From the NCBI RefSeq assembly GCF_900114765.1, contig NZ_FOUD01000018.1, positions 1 to 64,000 on the forward strand: 64,000 bases of DNA, in the 5' to 3' direction. Shown here in pieces: positions 17,487 to 26,820 of the stretch (position 1 is the stretch's first letter; each line of letters starts with the position of its first letter). The notes under the pieces were generated by a model, which was given only the letters and a program-made list of their open reading frames with translations, was not told the DNA's origin and did no database searches. The stretch comes from Halopseudomonas pachastrellae. Lineage in GTDB: Bacteria > Pseudomonadota > Gammaproteobacteria > Pseudomonadales > Pseudomonadaceae. A program made the position numbers and the translations under genes.

Positions 17487-19286
17487 ATGAAAAGCATAAA
17501 AACAAAAACCAACGTGCAAAGCAGCCTCAAGCCCATGGTCGTCGCCATCGCCATGGCCGCCGCCCTGCCCGCCCACGCCGTACGGTTTGATATTGGCGAG
17601 GTCGAGGGGCAATTCGACTCCAGCATTTCAATAGGCTCAAGCTGGGCTACTGCCAGCCCGGACAAAGACTTCATCTGGGCAAACAGCGGCGGGAACGCTA
17701 ACGCGGCCAACACAGACGACAATAGACTCAACTTCGACAAGGGTGACGCCTTCTCGACCATCTTCAAGGGTATCCATGACCTCTCGCTGCAATACGGCAG
17801 CACTGGGGTTTTCCTGCGCGGCAAGTATTGGTACGACTTTGAGCTCAAAGACGGCCACCAAGACCTGTACGACATCAGCGATGACAACCGAAAAACCGCC
17901 GCGAAAGGGTCGGGTGTCCAGCTGCTTGATGCCTTCCTATATCACAACTACTCAATTGGCGACATGCCGGGCTCAGTGCGCATCGGCAAGCAGGTAGTGA
18001 GCTGGGGTGAAAGCACCTTTATCCAGAACGGCATCAACAGCATCAACCCGATTGACGTAGCTGCTTTCCGCCGTCCAGGTGCCGAAATCAAGGAAGGCCT
18101 GATTCCGGTCAACATGCTCTATCTGTCCCAGAGTCTGACAGACAATCTGGGTATGGAAGCCTTCTACCAGCTGGAGTGGGATCAAACCGTTATCGACAAC
18201 TGCGGCACCTTCTTCTCACCGAGCGACACCCTGGCTGACGGCTGCTATCAGGTCGGCGTTGGTGGCAGTCAAAACGGTGCCAACGGAGACCCGACGTTCG
18301 TCTACGTGCCACGCGCTGGAGATGTGGATGCCAAAGACGAGGGTCAGTTTGGCGTCTCCTTTCGTTACTACGCCGAGCAACTGCATCAGACCGAATTCGG
18401 TCTGTATTTCATGAACATTCACAGTCGTCTACCAACCTACAACACCATTTCAGGTGGCGGTCAGACGGTGATCGGAGCAGAACCGAATTCTCAGACCGGG
18501 CAAGTTGATGTGGCTCTATTGGGCAACTACTTTCTCGCCTATCCCGAGGACATTCGCATCTATGGCATGAGCTTCCAGACCAACCTGGGCGGCACCGCCT
18601 TGTCCGGTGAGGTCAGCTACCGCCCTAACCAGCCAGTACAGATCAGCTCAAACGACCTGACCGGCGCCGCGCTGGGCAACAGCGCCACACCACTCACCAC
18701 CAGCGGTCATGTACCAGGCGCGGTTCTTGGGGTACCGATTCCGGCCGGCACTGTCATTCAAGGGTACAAGCGCCTGCCAGTTACCCAGGCTCAGGTGACC
18801 GCTATCCGTATCTTCGACAACGTCTGGGGTGCGCGCAGCATGACGGTCATTGGTGAGGTCGGGTACAACCACGTCAGTGGTATCAAGAAAGGTATTAACG
18901 AGCTTCGCTACGGACGCGACTCGCTCTACGGCTCCGGACCACTTGCGGTGCCCGGTGTGTGCGAGGGCCTGAACGCTGCCGATCCGTCCGAGTGTACCTA
19001 TGACGGCTTCTACACCAGCAGCTCATGGGGTTACCGCGCACTGGTCAACATGGAGTACGACGGCTTCGCAGGCATTGCACTCAAACCCAGCTTCGCGTTC
19101 TCCCACGACGTAGATGGTACCGGGCCGAATTTCGTCGAAGGTTCGATGGCTGCCAGTGTCGGCCTGACCGGCGTGTACAACAACAAGTACAACGCCAGCA
19201 TCAACTACACCAACTTCTTCGGTGGCGATTACAACCCCAACACCGACCGTGACTTCGTCGCCCTCAGCGTCGGCGTTAACTTCTAA
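17487..19286 (+). CDS. DUF1302 family outer-membrane protein
   Basis: This protein of 599 residues has a signal peptide (cleavage after LPAHA near residue 33) and ends in GVNF with a terminal Phe, the usual signature of an outer-membrane beta-barrel. The body shows the DUF1302 pattern: RFDIGEVEGQFDSSISIGSS at the mature N-terminus, KQVVSWGESTFIQNGINSIN and a long series of alternating strands. DUF1302 proteins are repeatedly found with DUF1329 partners in clusters for steroid, hydrocarbon or alcohol breakdown. An outer-membrane uptake or exposure role has been proposed, not shown. It is followed 18 bases later by the DUF1329 gene. A candidate operator lies upstream at 17352. Confidence 0.9.
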   Translation: MKSIKTKTNVQSSLKPMVVAIAMAAALPAHAVRFDIGEVEGQFDSSISIGSSWATASPDKDFIWANSGGNANAANTDDNRLNFDKGDAFSTIFKGIHDLSLQYGSTGVFLRGKYWYDFELKDGHQDLYDISDDNRKTAAKGSGVQLLDAFLYHNYSIGDMPGSVRIGKQVVSWGESTFIQNGINSINPIDVAAFRRPGAEIKEGLIPVNMLYLSQSLTDNLGMEAFYQLEWDQTVIDNCGTFFSPSDTLADGCYQVGVGGSQNGANGDPTFVYVPRAGDVDAKDEGQFGVSFRYYAEQLHQTEFGLYFMNIHSRLPTYNTISGGGQTVIGAEPNSQTGQVDVALLGNYFLAYPEDIRIYGMSFQTNLGGTALSGEVSYRPNQPVQISSNDLTGAALGNSATPLTTSGHVPGAVLGVPIPAGTVIQGYKRLPVTQAQVTAIRIFDNVWGARSMTVIGEVGYNHVSGIKKGINELRYGRDSLYGSGPLAVPGVCEGLNAADPSECTYDGFYTSSSWGYRALVNMEYDGFAGIALKPSFAFSHDVDGTGPNFVEGSMAASVGLTGVYNNKYNASINYTNFFGGDYNPNTDRDFVALSVGVNF

Positions 19287-19304
19287 TAAGAAACGGAGCA
19301 AGCG

Positions 19305-20678
19305 ATGAAAATAATGAAAAAACGATCCCTGCACCTGCTTGGCGGTGCCCTGCTCAGCACCCTGGCGCTGTCGGTCAGCGCTGCCGTCTCCCCCGAGGAG
19401 GCCGCCAAACTACAAACCACCCTGACGCCCATGGGCGCAGAGCGCGCTGGCAACGCCAGCGGCACCATTCCGGAATGGACCGGTGGCATGGCTACCGACG
19501 CTGCAGCCGTTGACGGCGATGGCTTCTTTGCCGACCCCTTTGCCGGCGAGCAGCCGCTGTACACCGTGACAGCGGCCAATATGGATCAGTACGCCGAGCT
19601 GCTGACCGCAGGGCAGAAGGCCATGATGCAGCGCTATCCGGACACCTACAAACTGCGTGTATTCCAGAGCAACCGCAGCGCCACCGTACCCCAGGAGGTG
19701 TTCGATGCCGTAGCGCGCAACGCGGTCAACACCCGCCTGGCCGAAGGGGGCAACGGCCTGGAGAATTTTGATACCGCCTACCCCTTCCCCATCCCGCAGA
19801 GCGGCGTTGAAGTTATCTGGAACCATATCACCCGCTACCGCGGCGGCAGCTTCGAGCGAGTGATTGCCCAGGCCACACCGCAGGCCAACGGCTCCAACAC
19901 CATGGTCATCCTGCAGGACGCCTTCAGCTTTGCCACCGCGCTGACCGATTACGGCCCGAAGATTTCCGACAACCTGATGTTCTATTTCACCCAGCGTATC
20001 CTGTCACCATCGCGTCTGGCCGGTGACGTGCTGCTGGTGCACGAGAACATCAACCAGTTCAAGGAGCCACGTGCCGCCTGGATGTATAACGCGGGCCAGC
20101 GCCGCGTACGCCGCGCCCCGCAGGTTGCCTATGACGGCCCGGCGTTCAGTGCCGACGGCACCCGCGTGTCGGATAACTACGATTTGTACAACGGCTCACC
20201 TGACCGCTACGACTGGAAACTGGTCGGCAAACGCGAGCTGCTGATCCCGTATAACAACTTCGCCATCGCCTCGCGTGAGCTGAAGTACGATGACATCATC
20301 CAGCAGGGCCACATCAATCAGGATCTGGTGCGCTACGAAGTGCATCGCGTGTGGGAGGTGGAAGCCACGCTCAAGGAAGGTCAGCGGCATGTTTATGCCA
20401 AGCGCCACTTCTTTATCGATGAAGACAACTGGCAAGCCGGCGAAATTGACCACTACGATGGCCGTGGCGGCCTGTGGCGGGTGGCCGAGGCGATTGCCCT
20501 TCAGCGCTTTGACCTCAAGATCCCGGGCTACGCACTGGAAACCCTGTACGACCTGCAGAACGGCCGCTACATGGCGCTGGGCATGACCAACGAAGAACGC
20601 AAGAACTACGACTTCAGCTTTGAAGCCTCCTCAGCGGACTTTACCCCGAACGCGCTGCGCGCCGCCGGTATCCGCTAA
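19305..20678 (+). CDS. DUF1329 family periplasmic protein (LolA-like fold)
   Basis: This 457-residue protein has an N-terminal signal peptide (residues 1 to about 26, ending SVSAAVS) and the DUF1329 core. Typical stretches are ERAGNASGTIPEWTGGM near the start, WNHITRYRGGSFER, RVRRAPQVAYDGP and AKRHFFIDEDNWQAGEIDHY. The fold resembles LolA/LolB lipoprotein carriers. Members are paired with DUF1302 barrels and probably handle a hydrophobic compound between the membranes; this is inference. The ATG at 19305 follows CGGAG. It is the second and last gene of the operon, with a terminator at 20687. Confidence 0.9.
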   Translation: MKIMKKRSLHLLGGALLSTLALSVSAAVSPEEAAKLQTTLTPMGAERAGNASGTIPEWTGGMATDAAAVDGDGFFADPFAGEQPLYTVTAANMDQYAELLTAGQKAMMQRYPDTYKLRVFQSNRSATVPQEVFDAVARNAVNTRLAEGGNGLENFDTAYPFPIPQSGVEVIWNHITRYRGGSFERVIAQATPQANGSNTMVILQDAFSFATALTDYGPKISDNLMFYFTQRILSPSRLAGDVLLVHENINQFKEPRAAWMYNAGQRRVRRAPQVAYDGPAFSADGTRVSDNYDLYNGSPDRYDWKLVGKRELLIPYNNFAIASRELKYDDIIQQGHINQDLVRYEVHRVWEVEATLKEGQRHVYAKRHFFIDEDNWQAGEIDHYDGRGGLWRVAEAIALQRFDLKIPGYALETLYDLQNGRYMALGMTNEERKNYDFSFEASSADFTPNALRAAGIR

Positions 20679-20686
20679 CCCCCTGC

Positions 20687-20738
20687 GCTCCCCCTGCCGT
20701 TTCCGCTGCTCCGGGCGGCACGGGGGAGCCTTCTTTCT
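20687..20738 (+). terminator. Terminator of the DUF1302-DUF1329 operon
   Basis: GCTCCCCCTGCCG at 20687-20699 pairs with CGGCACGGGGGAGC at 20716-20729 with one bulged base. A pyrimidine run CTTCTTTCT follows. It begins 8 bases after the DUF1329 stop. Confidence 0.65.
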
Positions 20739-20739
20739 A

Positions 20740-20906
20740 GCGGCAAGCTGCAAGCTTCAAGCGGCAAGCCGATCTCCGCCACTCCCCCGCCCTGCTTTTG
20801 GTCTTGGCTTTTGGTCTTGAATTTTGGTCTTGGCTTTTGCTTTTCGCTTGAAGCTTGCGGCTTGCGGCTTGCGGCTTGAAGCTCGCGGCTTGCGGCCGCA
20901 AGCCGC
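20740..20906. repeat. Intergenic repeat block with mirrored GCTTGCGG units and a 22-bp palindrome
   Basis: The left arm (20740-20770) carries GGCAAGC/GCAAGCTTC units. The right arm (20846-20906) carries the complementary GCTTGCGG/GCTTGAAGC units several times. Between them TTTTGGTCTTG occurs three times at 13-bp spacing (20796, 20809, 20822). The block ends in a perfect 22-bp palindrome, GCGGCTTGCGG then CCGCAAGCCGC (20885-20906), which touches the stop codon of the LuxR-type gene. Both converging genes end here. The block resembles the REP-like and simple repeats common between Pseudomonas genes, and the palindrome may help terminate the regulator transcript. Confidence 0.7.
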
Positions 20907-23611
20907 TACGCCTGCTGCAACATCACCGCGGCCTGTGCACGGTTATCGACCTTGAGCTTGGCGAAGATGCTTTTCATATGCGATTTGATGGTCTCGGGAG
21001 TTACGCTCAGGTCGCGGGCAATCTGCTTGTTCGACTTGCCCTCCGCCACCAGCTGCACAACCTGGCGCTCCTTGACCGTGAGCGCCAGCAGCGCCTCACT
21101 GCAGTGCTCGCCCTGTGTCGCAGCATCAATGCCCAGCAGGTTGGCGGCCCGCTGCTGCAGCGTCGGCGGGCACAAACGCGCCAGCAGCGCGCAGGTATCC
21201 TGGGTTGGCAGGTCGGTCAGCAGGCTGGTAGCGCCGCTGCGCTCCAGCAAATCCAGCACTGACGAGAGCAACGTAAGCGCCGCGCTGGCGCCTTGTTCGC
21301 GGCTGAGCAGCAAGCCGGTGACGGCTCCCAGCTCAAGGTAATGAAGCCAGATGCCCGACGCTTTCAGGCGCTCCAGCAGCGTGGACGCCTGCTCCAGCAG
21401 ATCCGGCTCGCAGGTGTCCTCATCCAGCGCCAACCAGAGGCGCGCGAGCAGCGCAAAGTACTCGCGGTCGACCCACTGATCCGGCCATTCCAGGCTGGCG
21501 AGTTGCTGCAACAAGTTGCAGCACACCTGAGCCTCGCGCGGCTTGCGCTCCAACAGGTGCAAACGCACCCGCTCAAGCAGCGCACGCGCCTGCAGGCGCG
21601 GCCAATCCCGCGCCAGCGCAAGCGACTCCAGATCATCCAGCAGGCGCCGGGCCTGAGCAAAACGTCCCTGCTGCGCCAGCAGGCGCACCTGTGCGGTGTA
21701 GGCCAGCGCCGTGCATTCGATAAAGCTGCCCGTTTTGATGTAGGGCAGGCACTCCTGCAACAGGTTTTCTGCCTCGGCATAATCACCAAGCAGGTAATGC
21801 CCAAACGCGCCCAGGCCTTTAGGTAACGCCGTCAAAACCGGGTTAGGCCGGCGCAAGTCAGCAGCGCGCTGGTTATCCGCCTGCTCCAGCAGCTCATCCA
21901 GCGCTGCGATTCCCTGCACGATACGGCCCTGATACATCTCGGCCAGGCCATACAGTGACTGGCGATAGCATTCATGCAGGAAGTAACCGCGATTGCCCTG
22001 ACTACGGCGCTGGGTGGGCGGCAAGGCGTACAGCTGATCCCACTCGCACGCGCGCATGTGCGCGCCACAAATTACATTGAGCAAAACGTGCGCCGCCCAC
22101 TGGGTGCAACAGCCTGACTCCACGCACTTGCGGGCCAGCGGCGCCGCCAGGGCATAGCGATCATCCAGCGCCCAGAGCATGGCCTTGATGGCCTGCACTT
22201 CCCAATAGATAGCGCTGGACTCTTCGCCAGCGCCCTGCTGCTCGATTTCCGCCTCCAGCTCCCGGGTCAGCCGCATTGCTGGCCCGTGCTCCAGCGCAAG
22301 GCCCATAGCCCAGGCGCGGGTGACTTTGAGCGGCAGCGGGCTGTCGCTCGCCTGCATCTGCCAGCGCTTTTCCAGCACAACCAGGGTGCTGAAATCACCC
22401 TGTTCGATGAGTGTGGTGGCGCAATCCTGAATCCATTCACGCAGCTGTGCGACATCACCACTGTCCATGCCCAGCCTGATGGCATCAAACCAGAGTTGTC
22501 GCTCGGCAAACCAGCACGCGGCCTGCAGCATCAGCTCGCGTGCCGCCGCCTCGTCATGTCGCAGGCAGGCAGTGCGCAAATGCTCACGGAACAGCGGATG
22601 CAGACTGAACCAAGTATCGTGATCATCCAGCACATTGATGAACAGCTGGCGTCGGCGCATGAGCAGCAGCAACTCATCGGCCTGCGCTTCGCCGAACAGC
22701 ACCTGCAGCAAGCCGGCGCTGAACTTGTCGAGCACGCCAACCGCACACAGACAGCGCGCCAAGCGCTCAGGCAACTGGGCCAGAATGTCATCGAACAGGT
22801 GGGTGATGCTGCGTGGCAAATGGCGCCCGGTGCCCTGCGCGGGGGTCAGCAGATAGGCCCGCAGGGCCGCGATCCAGCCGTCTGATGCCTGTTGGATGAT
22901 ACAGATATCGCCGCCAAACTCCGGCTGAACACCGCCCTTGCGAAACAGGGCTCGGGTTTCCTCCAGCTCAAAGCGCAGCATGGCGCTGCCGATCTCCAGG
23001 CGGTCGTCTGCATACAGGTGCTCGACAATCGCCTCCGGCAGATCCTTGCGCCCCACCAGCACGAGGTGCACGTGCTCAGGCGCGCGCTGCACAAATACGC
23101 GCAGCGCCTCCACCAGCACCGCGTCGTCTATGCAGTGGTAGTCATCCAGGAACAGGGTCAATGGCACCGGCTGCCTGGCAAGCTCATCAATCAGCAGACA
23201 GCTGAGCGCTTCGGCGCTGAAAAAACCGAGCTCGGCACCCAGATCAAGGCAGCGCCGTCCCACCTCCGGCAAGACTTTATTGATTGCCGCGCAGATGTAG
23301 TACAGCAGCCGCTGGGCGCTGTCATCCTCGGCGTCCAGCGACAGCCAGGCGACAGTCTGCCCCAACGCACTCAGGCGCTCTGCCCAGATGGTTGCGAGGG
23401 TTGTTTTGCCAAATCCGGGGGGCGCCTCCAGCACCGCGAGGCGACGCTCCAGCAACTGGTCTGCGTAGTGTTCAAGGCGGGGCCGGGGCAGAATGCCTCG
23501 ACCACGGCGTGGGGGGGATATCTTGGTGGCCAACAGCAAAGGCAGTTCGTTCCCCCAGTTCTGCCCGGGGGCGGATTGCGGCGCAATCCAGGCTACGCGA
23601 TTCCTGTTCAT
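20906..23611 (-). CDS. LuxR-family transcriptional regulator of the MalT / LAL type
   Basis: This large regulator of 901 residues has an N-terminal STAND/AAA-type NTPase, with Walker A EAPPGFGKTTL at residues 62-72 and Walker B LTLFLDDYH near residue 150. A long helical TPR-like middle region follows, then a C-terminal LuxR helix-turn-helix (TVKERQVVQLVAEGKSNKQI to about residue 890). This is the MalT/AlkS architecture, in which an inducer and ATP drive activator assembly. It lies between the DUF1302-DUF1329 operon and the PQQ dehydrogenase operon, which share a palindrome upstream, so it is the probable activator of both. No inducer can be predicted. A 7-bp stem hairpin sits in its leader 24 bases before the ATG. 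Confidence 0.92.
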   Translation of the reverse strand: MNRNRVAWIAPQSAPGQNWGNELPLLLATKISPPRRGRGILPRPRLEHYADQLLERRLAVLEAPPGFGKTTLATIWAERLSALGQTVAWLSLDAEDDSAQRLLYYICAAINKVLPEVGRRCLDLGAELGFFSAEALSCLLIDELARQPVPLTLFLDDYHCIDDAVLVEALRVFVQRAPEHVHLVLVGRKDLPEAIVEHLYADDRLEIGSAMLRFELEETRALFRKGGVQPEFGGDICIIQQASDGWIAALRAYLLTPAQGTGRHLPRSITHLFDDILAQLPERLARCLCAVGVLDKFSAGLLQVLFGEAQADELLLLMRRRQLFINVLDDHDTWFSLHPLFREHLRTACLRHDEAAARELMLQAACWFAERQLWFDAIRLGMDSGDVAQLREWIQDCATTLIEQGDFSTLVVLEKRWQMQASDSPLPLKVTRAWAMGLALEHGPAMRLTRELEAEIEQQGAGEESSAIYWEVQAIKAMLWALDDRYALAAPLARKCVESGCCTQWAAHVLLNVICGAHMRACEWDQLYALPPTQRRSQGNRGYFLHECYRQSLYGLAEMYQGRIVQGIAALDELLEQADNQRAADLRRPNPVLTALPKGLGAFGHYLLGDYAEAENLLQECLPYIKTGSFIECTALAYTAQVRLLAQQGRFAQARRLLDDLESLALARDWPRLQARALLERVRLHLLERKPREAQVCCNLLQQLASLEWPDQWVDREYFALLARLWLALDEDTCEPDLLEQASTLLERLKASGIWLHYLELGAVTGLLLSREQGASAALTLLSSVLDLLERSGATSLLTDLPTQDTCALLARLCPPTLQQRAANLLGIDAATQGEHCSEALLALTVKERQVVQLVAEGKSNKQIARDLSVTPETIKSHMKSIFAKLKVDNRAQAAVMLQQA

Positions 23612-23634
23612 GAAGTCAGTCCATGCCGAGCACG

Positions 23635-23656
23635 GGCTGCCTGAGGCAGCCTTTTT
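23635..23656 (+). terminator. Hairpin with T-run in the leader of the LAL regulator gene
   Basis: GGCTGCC-TGA-GGCAGCC followed by TTTTT reads as a terminator on the plus strand, where no gene leads into it. On the minus strand it forms a hairpin 24 bases upstream of the regulator's ATG. It could stop antisense transcription or shape the leader of the regulator mRNA. Confidence 0.45.
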
Positions 23657-23824
23657 ATTGTTATTCGCACCAACAACCCTAGCAGGGGATTGGCAAAGCG
23701 CCTAGCAGGAACACCGGGCAATCCGGGGGGTGACCTGCCAGCACGGTCACCCCATCATACGAACGCCCTTGTTTAGAGTAAATACTCAATTAGCGCAACC
23801 GGTCACGGTCTGACCACCGGCAGC

Positions 23825-25909
23825 CTATTGGGCCTGCTCCTTCTGCGTGTCCGCCCAGCTCTCGTATTCGCGCTGCATGATGTAGAGCTTGATCTGCTGA
23901 GCCTGCTCGGCTGAAAGGCTGTCAGCAAAGGAGGCCATGCCTTTGCCACGGAAGGCGCCCTGCAAAACAATGGCCTCCCAGGCGTCGCGCACCGCATCAC
24001 TGGAATAGCGCAGATCAGGAATGGTGCCACCGCCGACCGCACCCACACCATGACAGACCGTGCAGTAAATGCCGTAATTCAGCTCGCCCTGCTCAATGTC
24101 GCTGGCGGCCGCGACCACCGGCTGCGGCACCCGGTCAGGCGTCTGCAGCGGCGCAGGCGTGGAAAGCTGCGCCTTGCCATCGAGCTTGAACACCAGCATG
24201 CGGCTAACGTTGCGCGTGCCTGTGGCCACTGCCGCATCGCCGCCAAACAGCGCCGCCGCACCGCCCCACCCTGCCATCAAGGCCACATATTGCTGACCAT
24301 TGTGCTGATAGGTCATGGGCGCAGCGATGACCCCGGTCTGGGTCGGGAACTGCCAGAGCAGCTCGCCCTGATCCGCGGTATAGGCCTCCAGCTGACCGGC
24401 AGAGGTGCCTTGAAACACCAGGTTGCCGGCTGTCACCAGGGTGCCGCCGTTCCAGTGATTGGGCCGTTCCACACGCCAGGCTGGCGCCTGCTTTTCAGGG
24501 TCCCAGGCGATCAGCGCGCCGGTGGCATACTCGCGCGGCAACGAACGGTTTTCCAGGCCCGACCCGGTATTGAAGGCGTTGCGTACGACAAAGTTGCCAC
24601 CCTCGTTGGCGTAGGTCGCGGGGATTTCCTGATACGGCAGGTAAACCAGCCCGGTCAGCGGGCTATAGGACATCGAGTGCCAGTTGTGCGCACCAAACGG
24701 GCTTGGCCAGATAAGCGCAGGCTCATTTTCATAGCGCGCATTGGCGGCCTCAACCGGGCGCCCGGTCGCCATGTCGATACGCTCGGCCCAGGTCACCTTG
24801 CCGAACTTTTCGGCCGACAGCAGCTCGCCTGTGGCGCGATCAAGCACATAGAAAAAGCCGTTCTTGGGGGCCTGCATGATGACCTGACGGGGTTTGCCAT
24901 CGATCTCCAGCTCTGCCAGGGTCAACTGCTGCGTGGCGGTGTAGTCCCAGCTGTCCCCGGGGGTAGTCTGGTAGTGCCAGACCAGCTCTCCGGTTTTCGG
25001 TCGCAGCGCCAGAATCGACGACAGATACAGGTTGTCGCCGCCGCCCGGGCTGCGCACTTCGCGGTTCCACGGCGAGCCATTGCCGGTACCGACGTACAAC
25101 AGATTCAGCTCGGCGTCATAGGCCATGCTGTCCCATGCGGTGCCGCCCCCGCCCAGGTCCCAGCGCGTCTGGTCACTCCAGGTCTTGAGCGCGGTCTCCA
25201 GAGCCGGGCTATCCTGCGGACCATCGGCCGGATTCGCCGGCACGGTGTAGAAGCGCCAGCGCAACTCCCCCGTCGCCGCGTCGTAGGCAGAAAAGTACCC
25301 TCGCACGCCGAACTCGGCGCCGCCGTTGCCAATCAGTACCAGATCCTTAAGTACCCGGGGCGCGCCAGTAATGGTGTAAGGCTTGCTGTCATCGGTGGTC
25401 TGCTGGGTCCACAGCGGCTTGCCGGTTTTGGCGTCCAGCGCGATCAGGCGGCCATCCAGCGTGCCGACATAGACCTTGCCTTGCCAGAGCGCGACACCGC
25501 GGTTAACCGCATCGCAACAGGCCGAACGCCCCTTCGCCTTGTCTACGCCCGGGTCAAAGCTCCAGAGAATCTCGCCACTGTCGGCGTCCACCGCCATCAC
25601 CCGGCTCCATGACAGCGAGGTATAGAGCACGCCCTCGTGATACAGGGGCGTGGCCTCCAGCCCCCGGGTGTTGTCCAGGTCGATTGACCAGGCCAGGCCC
25701 AGTTGCTCGACATTCTCGGTGGTGATCTGGTTCAGCGGGCTGAAGCGCTGTTGGGCCCAGGTACGATCGTAGCTGAGCCATTGGCTACCGTCGGTTTCGC
25801 TGGCCAGCATGGCTGCGGTATCCACTGGCGCGGCTTGCACGGCGCCAGCAAGGGCAAACAGGGGAAGGATCAGACTATTGCGCAGGGCGCGGGTTGTCGG
25901 GTGTGTCAT
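23825..25909 (-). CDS. PQQ-dependent alcohol dehydrogenase with C-terminal cytochrome c (quinohaemoprotein)
   Basis: This 694-residue periplasmic enzyme has a signal peptide (cleaved near AVQAA, residue 26), an eight-bladed PQQ propeller and a C-terminal cytochrome c domain. Visible features are the adjacent-cysteine pair CC in GRSACCDAVNRG and the catalytic Asp in GDSWDYTATQQ. The haem site is CTVCH near residue 605, with a probable axial Met in GKGMASF. That is the layout of type II quinohaemoprotein alcohol dehydrogenases, which oxidise alcohols to aldehydes and pass electrons down the respiratory chain. The substrate is unknown. It follows the alpha/beta hydrolase gene by 53 bases on the same strand, probably as one operon. 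No PQQ synthesis genes are in the window. Confidence 0.95.
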   Translation of the reverse strand: MTHPTTRALRNSLILPLFALAGAVQAAPVDTAAMLASETDGSQWLSYDRTWAQQRFSPLNQITTENVEQLGLAWSIDLDNTRGLEATPLYHEGVLYTSLSWSRVMAVDADSGEILWSFDPGVDKAKGRSACCDAVNRGVALWQGKVYVGTLDGRLIALDAKTGKPLWTQQTTDDSKPYTITGAPRVLKDLVLIGNGGAEFGVRGYFSAYDAATGELRWRFYTVPANPADGPQDSPALETALKTWSDQTRWDLGGGGTAWDSMAYDAELNLLYVGTGNGSPWNREVRSPGGGDNLYLSSILALRPKTGELVWHYQTTPGDSWDYTATQQLTLAELEIDGKPRQVIMQAPKNGFFYVLDRATGELLSAEKFGKVTWAERIDMATGRPVEAANARYENEPALIWPSPFGAHNWHSMSYSPLTGLVYLPYQEIPATYANEGGNFVVRNAFNTGSGLENRSLPREYATGALIAWDPEKQAPAWRVERPNHWNGGTLVTAGNLVFQGTSAGQLEAYTADQGELLWQFPTQTGVIAAPMTYQHNGQQYVALMAGWGGAAALFGGDAAVATGTRNVSRMLVFKLDGKAQLSTPAPLQTPDRVPQPVVAAASDIEQGELNYGIYCTVCHGVGAVGGGTIPDLRYSSDAVRDAWEAIVLQGAFRGKGMASFADSLSAEQAQQIKLYIMQREYESWADTQKEQAQ

Positions 25910-25962
25910 GGGCTACTCGTCTGTGATTGTTTTTATTGTGCAGACCTGATGGCATGCAGTGA

Positions 25963-26757
25963 TCAGGTCGTTTTGCCGACAAAACGGCGAATGGCTTCGG
26001 CCACCTGGCCGGGTTGTTCCAGGGCAACCGAGTGTCCTGCGCCAGCAACCACCTGGCAGTCGCCCTGGCCGCTGTACTCGATAATCTGCTGTGACTGGGC
26101 AACGCTGTAGGCATGGTCCTGCTCGCCCGCCAACACCAGCAATGGCACCCGCAGGCCGGCAAGCTCCGGCAACACCGAGCGCCGATGAACGACACCGCGC
26201 GCCGCCTCGCCAATACCGGGCCCCAGCTCGCGCATGCGTGCCCGCCAGCGAGCACAGAGCGCCGCCTGCGATGGGCTACGTAAGGTGTCGTCACCAAACA
26301 TGATGAACATCAGGGTGTCGATCTGATCGGCTGCGCCGTCGCGGGCCAACTGCTCAACCAGCGGTTCGAATTCCGCCAGCTGCCGTTCCAGATCGGCGCT
26401 GCTGCCCATCACGATGCAGCCGGCCAGTCTCTGCGGATAACGTGCCGCCAGCCGCAAGGCAACAAAGCCCCCCATGGAATTGCCGGCGAAGTAACAGGGC
26501 GCGAGCTCCAGCGCGTCGATCAGGGCAAGTGCATCCTCGGTCAGGGTGTCCATGTCCAGATTGCCGGCGCAGCTGCTCAGCCCCTGCCCTCGGTGGTCGT
26601 AGACCAGCATCTCGAAGTCCTGGTGCAGCTGTTCGATCAGCGGCTCAAACATCCGCCAGTCAAAGAACAGAGAATGGCTCAGCACCAGAACCGGCTTGCC
26701 GGGCTGAGGGTAACGCTCGAAATGCAGGCGGACGTCGTTCACCATCAGGTACGCCAT
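25963..26757 (-). CDS. Alpha/beta hydrolase (3-oxoadipate enol-lactonase-like)
   Basis: This cytoplasmic-looking alpha/beta hydrolase has 264 residues and no signal peptide. The nucleophile elbow GNSMGG (near residue 93), the acid in LAGEQDHAY and the His in GAGHSVALEQP give a complete triad. Overall layout is closest to PcaD-like enol-lactonases and related esterases, but the substrate cannot be read from the sequence. It is the first gene of the operon with the PQQ dehydrogenase. A candidate operator lies about 70 bp upstream. Together they suggest ester or lactone cleavage coupled to alcohol oxidation; that link is inference. Confidence 0.85.
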   Translation of the reverse strand: MAYLMVNDVRLHFERYPQPGKPVLVLSHSLFFDWRMFEPLIEQLHQDFEMLVYDHRGQGLSSCAGNLDMDTLTEDALALIDALELAPCYFAGNSMGGFVALRLAARYPQRLAGCIVMGSSADLERQLAEFEPLVEQLARDGAADQIDTLMFIMFGDDTLRSPSQAALCARWRARMRELGPGIGEAARGVVHRRSVLPELAGLRVPLLVLAGEQDHAYSVAQSQQIIEYSGQGDCQVVAGAGHSVALEQPGQVAEAIRRFVGKTT

Positions 26758-26820
26758 GGGCGCATGCTCCGGTCGGCTAATCAGACCCTGATGCTAGAAG
26801 ACGTCACCCGAGAGGATTCA

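Noticed and set aside
24050-25612. Plus-strand open frame of 520 codons opposite the PQQ dehydrogenase
   Set aside because: The reverse-strand gene has PQQ and haem motifs throughout, whereas this frame is Arg/Gln/His-biased without domains.
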